Assembly (NCBI GenBank): GCA_011522825.1
Contig: WTIG01000126.1
Coordinates: 1,166-11,888, forward strand
DNA length: 10,723 bases
Reading direction: 5' to 3'
DNA from: Puniceicoccaceae bacterium
GTDB lineage: Bacteria; Verrucomicrobiota; Verrucomicrobiia; Opitutales; Coraliomargaritaceae
Each line of letters opens with the position of its first letter. The first letter of the stretch is position 1. The translations under genes and the position numbers were made by a program. A model generated the notes under the pieces. That model made no database searches, was not told the DNA's origin, and saw only the letters and a list, made by a program, of their open reading frames with translations. Positions 1-6,783 of the stretch are shown one piece after another.

Positions 1-321
1 AAAGTTCGAAGTATTAGCGGTTCTTTATTTGGAAAACTGCAAGTTCCAAGAATTGTCCTAATTGATGGACATAGTGTAGAGGTCAATACAGATGCTACTT
101 TGATCGTCTTGAAAAATAAAGATGTTCCTGGAATTGTCGGTTTCATTGGACAGGTTTTAGGAGAAGACAGTGTGAATATTGCCAATATGTCACTGAGTAG
201 AGACAAAGGTGAGGGCTTTGCTGTCAGTGTTTTTGAAATTGATAGTGTTCCTTCTGAGAAAGCGACACAACGCATTGTAGAGCACGAGGCGATCGAAAAA
301 TATCGCGTGATTAAGTTATAA
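1..321 (+). CDS. serA: D-3-phosphoglycerate dehydrogenase, C-terminal part (partial at left edge)
   Basis: The reading frame is open from base 1 to a TAA stop at 319-321, leaving 106 codons of a gene that begins outside the window. The visible protein ends in an ACT domain (roughly the last 73 residues). It has the typical KNKDVPGIVG strand-helix start, an NIANMSLSR segment and a VFEID strand. Before it comes the end of the intervening (ASB-type) domain, with GSLFGKLQVPRIV and the IDG turn. This pattern is characteristic of long-form SerA, which oxidises 3-phosphoglycerate to 3-phosphohydroxypyruvate in the first step of serine synthesis. The ACT domain normally binds serine for feedback inhibition. 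The catalytic and NAD-binding domains are not visible, so the enzyme is identified from its regulatory end only. A TTG at 100 is just an internal codon. plsY follows after 16 bases, suggesting co-transcription. Confidence 0.87.
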   Translation, partial: KVRSISGSLFGKLQVPRIVLIDGHSVEVNTDATLIVLKNKDVPGIVGFIGQVLGEDSVNIANMSLSRDKGEGFAVSVFEIDSVPSEKATQRIVEHEAIEKYRVIKL

Positions 322-337
322 TCGATTGAATTTTTCC

Positions 338-940
338 ATGACGTATATTTGGGCATTGTTGATCGGATACTTTTTAGGATCGATCAATTTTGCTGTGCTA
401 GTGGCAAAATACAAAGGGCTCGACTTATTTTCTTTAGGGAGTGGCAACCCAGGTGCGACTAATGTGAAACGCACAATGGGTGCGTTTTGGGGGAATACAG
501 TCTTTCTTTTAGATTTTTCTAAAGGCTATCTGGCCGTTTTTCTGACACAGTCCATATTGGGTTTAGGGGGATTTAATTATGATCTGTTGGGTATCTTAGG
601 TCTATTAGGGGCAATTCTTGGACATAGTTTTTCAATTTTCCTAAAATTTCGAGGCGGGAAAGGCGTGGCAACGACTATGGGAGGATTACTCGCACTGATG
701 CCATGGGTTTTGGTATTGGGACTTGTAGCATGGTTGATAGTCTTTTTCTCAACTCGGGTGGTTGCTATGGCTTCGATCGTGTTCGCAATCAGCTTACCAA
801 TTAGTTTTTATTTCCTTCACGATTTACCAGATGTTCGATGGATCTTTTGCATCGTTTTAGCCATATTAATTGTCGTTCGGCATTATTCTAATATTCAACG
901 ACTTTTGTCAGGCAAGGAACATGATTTTTCCAAAAAGTGA
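338..940 (+). CDS. plsY: Acyl-phosphate:glycerol-3-phosphate acyltransferase PlsY
   Basis: PlsY is an integral membrane enzyme that transfers an acyl group from acyl-phosphate to glycerol-3-phosphate, making lysophosphatidic acid for phospholipid synthesis. All three family motifs are present: GSGNPGATNVKR near residues 34-45, GHSFSIFLKFRGGKGVAT in the middle, and RHYSNIQRLLSGKE near the C-terminus. Between them lie about five strongly hydrophobic segments, as expected of the family. I choose the ATG at 338, which gives 200 residues beginning MTYIWALLIGYFLGS. A TTG at 326 would add four residues without improving the match or giving a ribosome-binding site. No Shine-Dalgarno sequence is seen at either start. 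The gene follows serA by 16 bases and is probably in the same transcript. The usual rimP is absent between it and nusA. The hairpin at 1011-1039 could terminate this unit. Confidence 0.95.
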   Translation: MTYIWALLIGYFLGSINFAVLVAKYKGLDLFSLGSGNPGATNVKRTMGAFWGNTVFLLDFSKGYLAVFLTQSILGLGGFNYDLLGILGLLGAILGHSFSIFLKFRGGKGVATTMGGLLALMPWVLVLGLVAWLIVFFSTRVVAMASIVFAISLPISFYFLHDLPDVRWIFCIVLAILIVVRHYSNIQRLLSGKEHDFSKK

Positions 941-954
941 TACCCAGTGAAACC

Positions 955-983
955 TTGACAATTTTTTTTAACTGTGTTTTAGT
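955..983 (+). promoter_or_regulatory. Putative sigma-70-type promoter for nusA
   Basis: A perfect TTGACA -35 hexamer lies at 955-960, 14 bases after the plsY stop. A 17-base spacer containing a run of eight T follows, then TTTAGT at 978-983, which matches four of six -10 consensus positions. Transcription would begin near 989-991 and give a leader of about 67 bases before the nusA ATG. The -35 box and spacing are seen directly; promoter activity is inferred. It is the best promoter candidate on the + strand of the window. Confidence 0.5.
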
Positions 984-1010
984 TTGATTTAAAATCTTCT
1001 AAATCTATTG

Positions 1011-1039
1011 AAGCGGGCTTGCCTCGCTTTTTTTATTTT
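1011..1039 (+). terminator. Intrinsic terminator or attenuator in the nusA leader
   Basis: A seven-pair stem forms between 1011-1017 (AAGCGGG) and 1023-1029 (CTCGCTT... read as the 3' arm), including one G-T wobble at 1016/1024, with a five-base CTTGC loop. Five T follow, then an A at 1035 and four more T. This is a standard rho-independent terminator shape, though rather weak because of the wobble and the interrupted T-tract. It lies after both plsY and the putative nusA promoter, so it could end the serA-plsY transcript, attenuate nusA, or do both. Confidence 0.68.
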
Positions 1040-1056
1040 CACAGTCAAATTTTAAT

Positions 1057-2307
1057 ATGAGTCACGAAATCTTATCTGTCCTTGAATACATGGAGAAAGA
1101 AAAGGGTATTGCTAGAGATGCTATGATCCAAGCAATCGCTTCTGCGATTGCGTCTGCAGCACAAAAAAGCATTAATACTACTAACGAAATCCGTGTAGAA
1201 ATTAATCCGAAATCTGGAGCTTTAAAGGCATGGAATCAGCTGGAGGTAGTGGATTCAGTAAGTGATAGTCAGCGTGAAATTCACATCGATAAAGCTAGGC
1301 AAATGGATAGTGAAGCGACTGTGGGCGGTCTTATAGAGACAGAAGTCGATCCTGCTTTCCTCGGACGTATTGCCGCACAAGCTGCTAGGCAAGCTATTTT
1401 GCAAAGAATTCGCCAATTTGAAAAAGATCGAATTTTTGATGATTTTAAAGATACCGTAGGTGATATTGTTACGGGGACTGTTCGCAGAAGAGAACGTGGG
1501 GATTTATTAATTGACCTAGGCAAAGCAGAAGCGATTTTGCCTGCACGTGAGCGTATTGCAGGAGAGGACTATGCTCCTGGCGAAAGTATTCGTTGCTTAT
1601 TATTGAAGATTGAGCAAAGTAACCGTGGTCCTGAAATCATTTTATCTCGTTCAAATATTAATTTTGTCAGACGTTTATTTGATGTTGAGGTCACTGAAAT
1701 TTCTGACGGTACCGTAAAGATTGAGGCCATGGCCCGTGAAGCTGGATACCGTACAAAGATTGCCGTATCTAGTACCGATCCTAAAGTGGATCCAGTGGGT
1801 GCCTGCGTTGGCTCTAGAGGGACTCGTGTAAAAACAATCGTTAGAGAGCTGGGCGGTGAAAAAATTGATATCATTCGTTATGACAGTGATCCTATTCGTT
1901 TACTTGAAGAGGCATTAAAGCCTGCAGTACCCAAGGATATCGATCTCAATGAAGCGGAACATAGAATACACTTTAATGTTATAGAAGATGATTTATCCAT
2001 TGCGATTGGTCGAAAAGGATTAAATGCCAAACTAACATCTCGATTGTTAGGCTGGAAATTAGATATAGGGAAGAAAGAAACCGAAGCAGTTGGATTCAGT
2101 CAAAAAGTTGCTAAGGCAGTTGAGGGCATTAATCTGATTCCTGGAATAGAGCCAGATATTGCTGAACGTTTAGTAGCAATTGGTCTTGTTAGTGCTGATG
2201 CCTTTGAAGGCGTGTCTAGCAGTGATTTATTGGATGCTGGGTTCTCTGAAGAAGAAGCCACTAATGTACTCGCGAAAGTTCAAAATTATTTAGAAAGTAA
2301 CGCTTAA
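1057..2307 (+). CDS. nusA: Transcription termination/antitermination protein NusA
   Basis: NusA binds RNA polymerase and nascent RNA, modulating pausing, intrinsic termination and antitermination. The 416-residue protein has the family domain order. The N-terminal polymerase-binding domain spans about 1-130, with an EKGIARDAMIQAI helix. An S1 domain follows at about 135-198, from DIVTGTV to EIILSRS. KH1 carries the GSRG loop at 252-255 inside DPVGACVGSRGTRV, and KH2 carries GRKG at 318-321. The C-terminus (about 355-413) holds one helix-hairpin-helix-like domain, with the IPGIEPDIAERLVAIG motif. The protein is therefore longer than the Bacillus type (about 370 residues) and shorter than the E. 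coli type with two acidic repeats (about 495). The ATG at 1057 is preceded by AT-rich sequence with no Shine-Dalgarno. The gene starts the main operon and has no rimP immediately upstream. Its leader contains a candidate promoter and terminator. Confidence 0.97.
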   Translation: MSHEILSVLEYMEKEKGIARDAMIQAIASAIASAAQKSINTTNEIRVEINPKSGALKAWNQLEVVDSVSDSQREIHIDKARQMDSEATVGGLIETEVDPAFLGRIAAQAARQAILQRIRQFEKDRIFDDFKDTVGDIVTGTVRRRERGDLLIDLGKAEAILPARERIAGEDYAPGESIRCLLLKIEQSNRGPEIILSRSNINFVRRLFDVEVTEISDGTVKIEAMAREAGYRTKIAVSSTDPKVDPVGACVGSRGTRVKTIVRELGGEKIDIIRYDSDPIRLLEEALKPAVPKDIDLNEAEHRIHFNVIEDDLSIAIGRKGLNAKLTSRLLGWKLDIGKKETEAVGFSQKVAKAVEGINLIPGIEPDIAERLVAIGLVSADAFEGVSSSDLLDAGFSEEEATNVLAKVQNYLESNA

Positions 2308-2356
2308 TTAACTAATCACCTATTGTTACGATATATAGAGATATAAAATTTTATTT

Positions 2357-4615
2357 ATGAGCGTACGTATTCATCAGCTATCAAAGCAAATTGGAATTGA
2401 GAATAAAGAATTGATTGAGTTATTGCGCAGTCGTGGCTTTGAGGTTAAGAGTTCATCTAGTACGATCGATAATATTTCAGCAGAGTCTTTGGTAGAAGAA
2501 TTTGCTAAGAAAAATCCTGTTGAAGCACCTAAGGAAAAAGAAGCAGAACCAATTGAAGCGGTAAAAGAAGCACCGAAAAAAACTGGCTTACCAGAAGGTG
2601 CGATTATTAAGTCAACGGAAGAGCTTAATAAAGAGAAAGCGAAGAAAGAGAGTGCGCAAACAAGTGCTAGAGTCTCACCCGCTTCTCCGCCAAAGATGCC
2701 GCCACCTATAAAGCGACCAAATACTCCGGGTGCGATTCCGGTACCTCCTAAAGTAAAATCTGCTGAGGTGAAACAAGCTGAAGAGGGTGCGTCTTCAGAT
2801 GGAGCTAGTGAAGGTTCGGAAAAAATTATTCACGCTAAACCTCCAATAGTTGTTAGAGATTTTGCCCTTCAGCTAGAACTTAAGCCCTTTAAATTAATTT
2901 CTGAATTAATGGAGTTGGGAATTTTCGCTTCAATGAATCAAACGATTGAGGAGTCTGTTGCACTTGAATTGGCGAAGCGTCATGGATTCCAATTAGAGAT
3001 TCATCACCGAGGTGAGGCAGCTGTTGAGCAACCGAAACAAGTAGAAAAGCCTAAGGAAGACGAAAATGACCCTAAGTTATTAGAGGCCAGAGCACCAGTC
3101 TGCTGTATATTAGGACATGTGGATCACGGTAAAACAACTTTGCTCGATACACTTAGAAAAACAAATATTGTAGGAGCTGAAGCAGGTGGAATTACTCAAC
3201 ATATCGGAGCCTACCAAGTTCGTTTCAATGACCATGATATTACATTTATTGATACACCTGGACACGCAGCATTTTCAAAAATGCGTTCTAGGGGAACAAA
3301 CGTAACCGATATTGCGATTCTTGTGATTGCTGCAGATGATGGATTTAAGCCTCAGACAGAAGAAGCATTGAAGTTAGCTAAAGCAGCTAATAACTCTATC
3401 ATCGTTGCTATTAATAAGATTGATGCCAAGGGGGCTAACGTTGATAAGGTAAAGCAAGAAATGCAAGAAAAGGGGATCGCTCCTGAAGATTGGGGAGGCG
3501 AAACCGTAACTGTTGAAGTGTCAGCGTTAAATGGCACAAACATTGATGAGCTTTTAGAAATGATCCTTCTGCAAGCTGAGATTTTAGAACTTAAGGCAAA
3601 TCCTAAAGCGAATACTGCGGGTACCGTAATTGAAGCGCAAATCGAACAAGGTAGAGGTGCCGTTGCCACTGTGATTGTTGAAAAAGGAACTTTAAAGCGT
3701 GGAGATGCTTTAGTTTCTGGTGAAAGTTATTGCCGTGTAAAATCCATGGTGGATGCTCAGGGTAATGTGATTAATTCTGCTGGACCTTCTACTGCCGTTA
3801 AAATTTTAGGCTGGTCTGAAGTTCCTCGTTCCGGCGATCGCTTTAATAAAGAGAAGAACGAAAAAGCAGCAAAGCGCACTGCGGATGAATCAAAGACAGA
3901 ACGTAAACTTTCAAATTCTAAGCAAGTTTTACAAGATAAAGCGGGCAATGCAGGCTCTTCGGTTGAAGATTTATTCGCGGCTATTGAAAATCAAAAGAAG
4001 AAAAATTTACGCCTTATTGTAAAATCAGATGTACATGGTTCTCTTGAGGCTTTAGTCAGTGGCTTAGAAGACATCAGAAGTGATAAAGTCGATTTAGAAG
4101 TTATTGGACAAGGTGTAGGTAATATCACAAAGAGTGATGTCACTTTGGCGAGTGCGGGCGATGCAACGATTGTTGGCTTTAATGTGAAGCTAGATAACGG
4201 GGTACAAAGCTTAGCTAAGCATGAAGATGTGTCTTTGATTCAAAATGCAATTATTTATGAATTACTCGATCAAGTCGAAGAGGCGATGGTTGATTTGTTG
4301 GAAGCCGAGGTTGTAGAGAAGAAATCAGGTGCTGCGGAAGTACGGCAAGTATTTGGTATTTCTAAAGGTCGTGCGGTTGCTGGTAGTATGGTTACAGAAG
4401 GAACAATTTATCGCTCTGGTAAGGCTCGCCTCATGCGAAAAGGTAAACTCGTGTTTGAAGGTGCCATTGAAACCCTACGTCGTTTCAAAGATGATGTTAA
4501 AGAAGTTCGTGCAGGTTATGAATGTGGTATTAATATCAAAGGATGTAATGAATACGAAGAGGGTGATATTTTAGAATGCTATCAAATCGAAAAGAAGAAG
4601 CCGTCTCTTCGATAA
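2357..4615 (+). CDS. infB: Translation initiation factor IF-2
   Basis: IF-2 is the GTPase that positions initiator fMet-tRNA on the 30S subunit and promotes 50S joining. The 752-residue protein starts with an IF2_N module (about 1-50, MSVRIHQLSKQIG). A low-complexity linker rich in K, E, P and A follows to about residue 160, then a second IF2_N-like segment at about 165-215. The G domain has GHVDHGKT at 253-260 (G1), the GGITQHIGAY switch region, DTPG at 299-302 (G3), NKID at 353-356 (G4) and SAL near 389 (G5). The beta-barrel domain 2, domain 3 (VKSDVHGSLEAL) and the tRNA-binding C-terminal domain (FKDDVKEVRAGYECG) are all present and intact. It lies 49 bases after nusA, but ylxR and ylxQ, often found between the two, are absent. 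No Shine-Dalgarno is visible before the ATG. Confidence 0.98.
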   Translation: MSVRIHQLSKQIGIENKELIELLRSRGFEVKSSSSTIDNISAESLVEEFAKKNPVEAPKEKEAEPIEAVKEAPKKTGLPEGAIIKSTEELNKEKAKKESAQTSARVSPASPPKMPPPIKRPNTPGAIPVPPKVKSAEVKQAEEGASSDGASEGSEKIIHAKPPIVVRDFALQLELKPFKLISELMELGIFASMNQTIEESVALELAKRHGFQLEIHHRGEAAVEQPKQVEKPKEDENDPKLLEARAPVCCILGHVDHGKTTLLDTLRKTNIVGAEAGGITQHIGAYQVRFNDHDITFIDTPGHAAFSKMRSRGTNVTDIAILVIAADDGFKPQTEEALKLAKAANNSIIVAINKIDAKGANVDKVKQEMQEKGIAPEDWGGETVTVEVSALNGTNIDELLEMILLQAEILELKANPKANTAGTVIEAQIEQGRGAVATVIVEKGTLKRGDALVSGESYCRVKSMVDAQGNVINSAGPSTAVKILGWSEVPRSGDRFNKEKNEKAAKRTADESKTERKLSNSKQVLQDKAGNAGSSVEDLFAAIENQKKKNLRLIVKSDVHGSLEALVSGLEDIRSDKVDLEVIGQGVGNITKSDVTLASAGDATIVGFNVKLDNGVQSLAKHEDVSLIQNAIIYELLDQVEEAMVDLLEAEVVEKKSGAAEVRQVFGISKGRAVAGSMVTEGTIYRSGKARLMRKGKLVFEGAIETLRRFKDDVKEVRAGYECGINIKGCNEYEEGDILECYQIEKKKPSLR

Positions 4616-4656
4616 ATTTTTCGAACGATTAGATGGTGTTCGCTTCGCCTTGAATT

Positions 4657-5007
4657 ATGTCACAGAGAATCGACAGAGTTAATCAGCTCTTGCAGAGAGA
4701 GATCAGCCATCAATTACTTCAAAATTACCAAAGATTGGCGGTCAAGATTACTATAAGTTCGGTCGACACCTCATCCGATTTAAGAAAAGCTCACGTTTAC
4801 TACAGTGTACTTGGCGATGATGCGACAATTGAAGAAGCAAAGAAACTATTTAAAAGAGTCGGCAAGGATTTACAAAGAAGGGTGAGCCAATTCATTGTAT
4901 TAAAATATCTCCCTAAGTTTGAATTTATTTATGATCCATCAATGAAACGTGGGGCTTCTTTAATTGATTTGCTAGATGATTTATCAGAGGAGGATAAGAC
5001 AAAATGA
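4657..5007 (+). CDS. rbfA: 30S ribosome-binding factor RbfA
   Basis: RbfA is a small KH-like protein that binds the immature 30S subunit and helps process the 5' end of 16S rRNA. This 116-residue protein matches the family in length and layout. It opens with RIDRVNQLLQREISHQLL, continues with a strand-rich core (VKITISSVDTSSDLRKAHVYYSVLG), and ends with the LKYLPKFEFIYDPSMKRG segment that corresponds to the usual P-x-L-x-F-x-x-D block. It begins 41 bases after infB, an order conserved in many bacteria, with no recognisable Shine-Dalgarno upstream. Its TGA overlaps the ATG of the next gene by four bases (ATGA), so translation of the two is probably coupled. Confidence 0.94.
   Translation: MSQRIDRVNQLLQREISHQLLQNYQRLAVKITISSVDTSSDLRKAHVYYSVLGDDATIEEAKKLFKRVGKDLQRRVSQFIVLKYLPKFEFIYDPSMKRGASLIDLLDDLSEEDKTK
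4987..4993 (+). promoter_or_regulatory. Strong Shine-Dalgarno sequence for nrnA
   Basis: GAGGAGG occurs 10 bases before the ATG at 5004 and is complementary to the usual 16S rRNA 3' tail. It supports that start. It lies inside rbfA, where the bases also encode a Glu-Glu pair, so the resemblance could be partly codon-driven. It is the only clear Shine-Dalgarno before any gene start in the window. Confidence 0.55.
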
Positions 5008-6008
5008 GTTATTTTTATGAGCAAGAAAGTGCAGCTTTTAAGGCCTGTGTTGAATCTTTAAAAAAAGAAAATAAGAAAGTAGCAGTTATTGGTCATGTCC
5101 GTCCAGATGGTGACTGTATTGGATCGACTGTTGCAATGGTGCGAATCTTAAGAAACCAAGGTATTGATGCCGTTGGTCTTAATAATGATGAGGCCCCAGA
5201 TAATCTTAAATTTCTAATTGGGGATACACCGTTTTATTTAGCTTCAGAATTTACCAATGATGATCGGATTTGTATAACAGTAGATTCTGCAGATTATAAG
5301 CGAGTTGGGCCTAGCTTGAATACAATGTTTCCTAATGTGTTTCTCAATGTGGACCACCACATATCCAACAAGCAGTATGCAGAAAAGGATATCATTATTG
5401 GTAGTGCTTCTGCCACGGCTGAAGTTATTATGGGCATTGTTTTAGATTTGGGTTGGGAAATCGATGCTACTACGGCACAGGCTTTGTACGTAGGCATTGC
5501 CACAGATACGGGGCAATTCCGCTTTCCTTCAACAACCAAGGATACATTTGAAATGGTCAAAGCCTTATGTGATTTCGGGGCAAAGCCTGCTGAAGCGGCT
5601 AATGAACTTTATGAAAATGAGAGTTTCGCTCGTATTCAGTTAATTCAGTTATTTTTAGCATCCTTAAAAATTGAATGTAATGGGCGTGTTTGCTTCGGGT
5701 TTTTGACCGATGCTATGTATCAAGAGTCAGGAGCAAGTATCGATGATGCAGATGGACTCGTGGATTATGCACGTTCAATACAAGGAGTTGAAGTCGGTGT
5801 TTTATTAGAGGAAAGAAATGGAGCGCTAAAGGGCAGTTTGAGAGCCAAAGATCCTAAATTTAGGGTGGATCAAATTGCTCAAGCATTTGGCGGAGGCGGT
5901 CATGCTTGTGCTGCAGGTTTGAATGTAGAGTCAGTAGATATTGAAGCCTTTAAGCCTAAAGTTTTAGCAAAAATTGAAGAGCAATTTACTTTGTTAGAAA
6001 ACGAATAA
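5004..6008 (+). CDS. nrnA: DHH/DHHA1-family phosphoesterase, NrnA-like (nanoRNase / pAp phosphatase)
   Basis: Members of this family degrade very short RNAs, and many also dephosphorylate 3'-phosphoadenosine 5'-phosphate. The 334-residue protein carries the complete metal-binding set of the DHH domain. H31, D35 and D37 lie in GHVRPDGDCIGS, D94 in VDSAD, DHH at 117-119, and D168 in the GIATDTGQFRF motif. The C-terminal DHHA1 domain has its substrate-binding GGGGH loop at 296-300, followed by ACAAG. Length and motif order are normal. The gene overlaps rbfA by four bases and precedes truB by 16 bases, an arrangement common in bacterial nusA-infB clusters. Whether nanoRNA or pAp is the main substrate cannot be decided from sequence alone. 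RecJ is excluded by the much smaller size. Confidence 0.92.
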   Translation: MSYFYEQESAAFKACVESLKKENKKVAVIGHVRPDGDCIGSTVAMVRILRNQGIDAVGLNNDEAPDNLKFLIGDTPFYLASEFTNDDRICITVDSADYKRVGPSLNTMFPNVFLNVDHHISNKQYAEKDIIIGSASATAEVIMGIVLDLGWEIDATTAQALYVGIATDTGQFRFPSTTKDTFEMVKALCDFGAKPAEAANELYENESFARIQLIQLFLASLKIECNGRVCFGFLTDAMYQESGASIDDADGLVDYARSIQGVEVGVLLEERNGALKGSLRAKDPKFRVDQIAQAFGGGGHACAAGLNVESVDIEAFKPKVLAKIEEQFTLLENE

Positions 6009-6024
6009 AGTTTACATTATTTCT

Positions 6025-6741
6025 ATGACTGACGATTTCGAAGGCATTTTATTGGTGGATAAGCCACAGGGTTTTACTTCGCACGATGTAGTGGCAAAGT
6101 GCCGAAAAATATTTCAAATTAAGAAAGTGGGTCATGCTGGTACTTTAGACCCTATGGCCACAGGTTTGCTAGTGATTCTTATTGGGAAAGCCACTAAGGT
6201 ATCTCAGTATTTGATGAGCTTGGATAAGCAATATACAGGTACGGTTTATTTTGGTAAGGAAACAGACTCTCAAGATGCTGATGGTGAAATTATCAAAGAA
6301 TTGCCAGTGCCAGAATTGGATGAAGCCTTATTAAAAACAAAGATGGCTGAATTTATCGGTGACCAATATCAAATTCCTCCAATGTTTTCAGCTAAGAAAG
6401 TCGGTGGTAAAAAATTATACCAACTAGCTAGAGCGGGAAAACAAGTTGAGCGTGAGCCACGGGTTATTCGTATTGGCCGTTTTGATTTGCTTAATTTGGA
6501 GAGTCCTAAAATGGAATTTATTGTAGATTCAAGTAAGGGTGCATACATAAGAACTATAGCACATGATCTCGGACAAAAATTGGGCTGCGGAGGTCATTTG
6601 TGTGTCTTGAGACGAACAAAGGTAGGCTCTTTTCTTATCGAAAATGCAGAAACACTGGAAAACTTGGAAAAGTACACAAAATCAAAATTGAAGTCCAAGC
6701 TCTTGCCGATTAAGGAATATATCCCAAGTCATGCATTTTAA
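6025..6741 (+). CDS. truB: tRNA pseudouridine(55) synthase TruB
   Basis: TruB converts U55 in the T-loop of tRNAs to pseudouridine. The 238-residue protein begins with the family block GILLVDKPQGFTSHDVV. Motif II, with the catalytic aspartate D42, follows in GHAGTLDPMATG. Other family blocks are YTGTVYFGKETDSQDADG, PPMFSAKKVGGKKLYQLAR and the SSKGAYIRTIAHDLG segment near the C-terminus. At 238 residues it ends soon after the catalytic core (E. coli TruB has about 314), so it appears to lack the C-terminal PUA RNA-binding domain. Short forms of this kind occur in several phyla. The stop is clean and I see no sign of a frameshift. The start at 6025, 16 bases after nrnA, has no Shine-Dalgarno but matches the family's N-terminus exactly. 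Confidence 0.96.
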   Translation: MTDDFEGILLVDKPQGFTSHDVVAKCRKIFQIKKVGHAGTLDPMATGLLVILIGKATKVSQYLMSLDKQYTGTVYFGKETDSQDADGEIIKELPVPELDEALLKTKMAEFIGDQYQIPPMFSAKKVGGKKLYQLARAGKQVEREPRVIRIGRFDLLNLESPKMEFIVDSSKGAYIRTIAHDLGQKLGCGGHLCVLRRTKVGSFLIENAETLENLEKYTKSKLKSKLLPIKEYIPSHAF

Positions 6742-6783
6742 TTTATGGGTTGTCTTAGGATGTCTCGCTCATAATTTTATCCT

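Noticed and set aside
961..970. Run of eight T after the plsY stop as a possible terminator.
   Set aside because: No stable hairpin precedes it; it lies in the spacer of the putative nusA promoter.
971..1045. Inverted repeat ACTGTG (971-976) / CACAGT (1040-1045) flanking the nusA leader.
   Set aside because: Six bases over a 63-base gap is expected by chance, and the left arm would lie upstream of the transcription start.
2308..2356. AT-rich nusA-infB gap as a promoter for infB (TTGTTA ... TATAAA).
   Set aside because: The spacing between the two boxes is only 13 bases, too short for a sigma-70 promoter; the repeated GATATA looks like base composition.
4329..4574. An 81-codon + strand open frame overlapping the end of infB.
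   Set aside because: It lies in another frame within the conserved C-terminal domain of IF-2 and has no family features.
4621..4643. Small hairpin CGAAC/GTTCG between infB and rbfA as a terminator.
   Set aside because: Only five base pairs with an 11-base loop and no T-tract after it; likely chance.
6742..6783. FMN riboswitch or promoter before ribF.
   Set aside because: The 42-base gap is far too short for an FMN riboswitch, and the best promoter-like boxes (TTGTCT/CATAAT) have a 14-base spacer.
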